Shown here piece after piece: positions 5,700-6,173 of a DNA stretch of 6,173 nucleotides (within the stretch, counting starts at the first letter, position 1; every line of letters begins with the position of its first letter). The DNA is from JAZLDV01 sp045614925 (GTDB taxonomy: Bacteria; Bacillota_I; Bacilli_A; Erysipelotrichales; Coprobacillaceae): assembly GCA_045614925.1 (NCBI GenBank), contig JAZLDV010000031.1, positions 1-6,173 on the forward strand. The letters run 5' to 3'. The notes beneath the pieces are model-generated. The model did not search any database and had not been told where the DNA came from. It saw only the letters and a list, made by a program, of their open reading frames with translations. Both the position numbers and the translations under genes were made by a program.

Positions 5700-5716
5700 A
5701 GACACCAATTTGTAAT

Positions 5717-5746
5717 AAAAAAGACAGGATGTTTTCACATCCTGTC
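5717..5746 (-). terminator. intrinsic terminator of the wall-binding protein gene
   Basis: The minus strand forms a perfect 10-bp stem GACAGGATGT/ACATCCTGTC with a GAAA (GNRA-type) loop, followed by six T residues. It starts 7 nt after the stop codon at 5754. The U-tract lies only on the minus-strand side, so it is directional. It insulates the hydrogenase operon from the upstream surface-protein gene. Confidence 0.93.
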
Positions 5747-5753
5747 ATAAAGT

Positions 5754-6173
5754 TTATCCTAACCAAGCACCTGTTGATGAGAATTTTTGAACTTTTCCGT
5801 TAATAGTTACATTACCTGTTACCATTGCACCGTTATCTGTGAAATAGTACCAGATGTCTCCAACTTTTAACCATCCAGTAACCATTGCATTATTTAAATA
5901 ATACCATGTACCGTTTACTTTTTGCCAACCAGTCATCATATGGCTATTCATGTAGTACCATTTTCCTCCGTCTTGAATCCATCCAGTTTTCATTGCAGAG
6001 TCTAAGAAGTACCATTTTCCATCAATTTTTTGCCATCCAGTTTTCATAGCTGAGTCTAAGAAGTACCATTTACCACCATCGTTTAACCATCCAGTGATCA
6101 TATGGCTATTTAAGTAATACCATTGACCATCAATTTTTTGCCAACCAGTCATCATATGTGTATTTAAGTAATA
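5754..6173 (-). CDS. cell-wall-binding repeat protein, C-terminal end (5' part outside window)
   Basis: The reading frame is open through the right edge, so the 139 residues seen are the C-terminus of a longer protein; the methionine at 6155 is internal to a repeat. The visible part consists wholly of choline-binding-type repeats (CW_binding_1 family): TGW begins a unit at residues 9, 27, 45, 63, 81 and 99, each with an aromatic WYY/WYF pair. A degenerate capping unit ends in STGAWLG. Such repeats attach secreted proteins non-covalently to teichoic-acid choline or related wall sugars in Firmicutes, or bind glucan in glucosyltransferases and clostridial toxins. The missing N-terminal part would hold the catalytic or adhesive domain and the signal peptide. 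The function of the whole protein cannot be told. A terminator separates it from the hydrogenase operon, so it is probably unrelated in function. Confidence 0.9.
   Translation of the reverse strand, partial: YYLNTHMMTGWQKIDGQWYYLNSHMITGWLNDGGKWYFLDSAMKTGWQKIDGKWYFLDSAMKTGWIQDGGKWYYMNSHMMTGWQKVNGTWYYLNNAMVTGWLKVGDIWYYFTDNGAMVTGNVTINGKVQKFSSTGAWLG
5820..6173 (-). repeat. 54-bp tandem repeats encoding 18-residue wall-binding units
   Basis: Units recur every 54 bp exactly through five successive intervals, then one unit is 60 bp. The two middle units are nearly identical at the DNA level (compare from 5981 and from 6035), which suggests recent duplication or gene conversion. Units alternate between a TGWQK(I/V)(D/N)G form and a TGW(L/I)xDGG or TGWLKVGD form. 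Confidence 0.88.

Noticed and set aside
5820..6173. CRISPR array suggested by regular 54-bp repetition
   Set aside because: The repeats are continuous, in frame, and encode recognisable wall-binding units with no unique spacers.

Overview
The window is AT-rich (roughly one third G+C by eye) and every supported gene lies on the minus strand, so transcription runs from high to low coordinates. The codon choice, strong AGGAGG-type ribosome sites, NADH-linked anaerobic iron-sulfur proteins and tandem choline-binding-type wall repeats point to an anaerobic Firmicute. A gut member of the Erysipelotrichia/Coprobacillaceae or a low-GC Clostridium relative is my best guess, by inference only.

Layout from right to left. 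At 5754-6173 is the C-terminal end of a surface protein made of 18-residue wall-binding repeats. It is followed by a GAAA-loop intrinsic terminator (5717-5746). A 148-nt intergenic region then holds a Rex-like half-palindrome (5682-5699), a cre-like sequence (5654-5667) and an extended -10 promoter (5636-5644). From this promoter nine tightly packed genes follow: hydC (NuoE-like), a DRTGG-like protein, an anti-sigma-type ATPase, a ferredoxin/hydrogenase-like iron-sulfur protein, a second DRTGG-like protein, a PHP-domain phosphoesterase, a histidine-kinase-type ATPase, a small thioredoxin-fold [2Fe-2S]-like protein, and hydB (NuoF-like), which runs off the left edge after 426 codons. Seven of the eight junctions overlap, two as ATGA.

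The outer genes, hydC and hydB, are the NADH-side subunits of a multimeric [FeFe]-hydrogenase of the NAD/ferredoxin-linked (electron-bifurcating, HydABC) kind. The catalytic subunit hydA would be expected just beyond the left edge but is not visible. Between them sits a seven-gene block that looks like a redox or hydrogen sensing and signalling module. It has an inactive-looking hydrogenase-fold protein that keeps the four H-cluster cysteines but has lost the proton-shuttle cysteine, two ATPase domains of kinase type with no receiver or anti-anti-sigma partner, two nucleotide-binding-type DRTGG proteins, and a metal-dependent phosphoesterase. I recall a similar gene set beside hydrogenase genes in Thermotoga and Clostridia, so the neighbourhood is probably conserved. 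To my knowledge its function is not established, and it is the most interesting content of the window.
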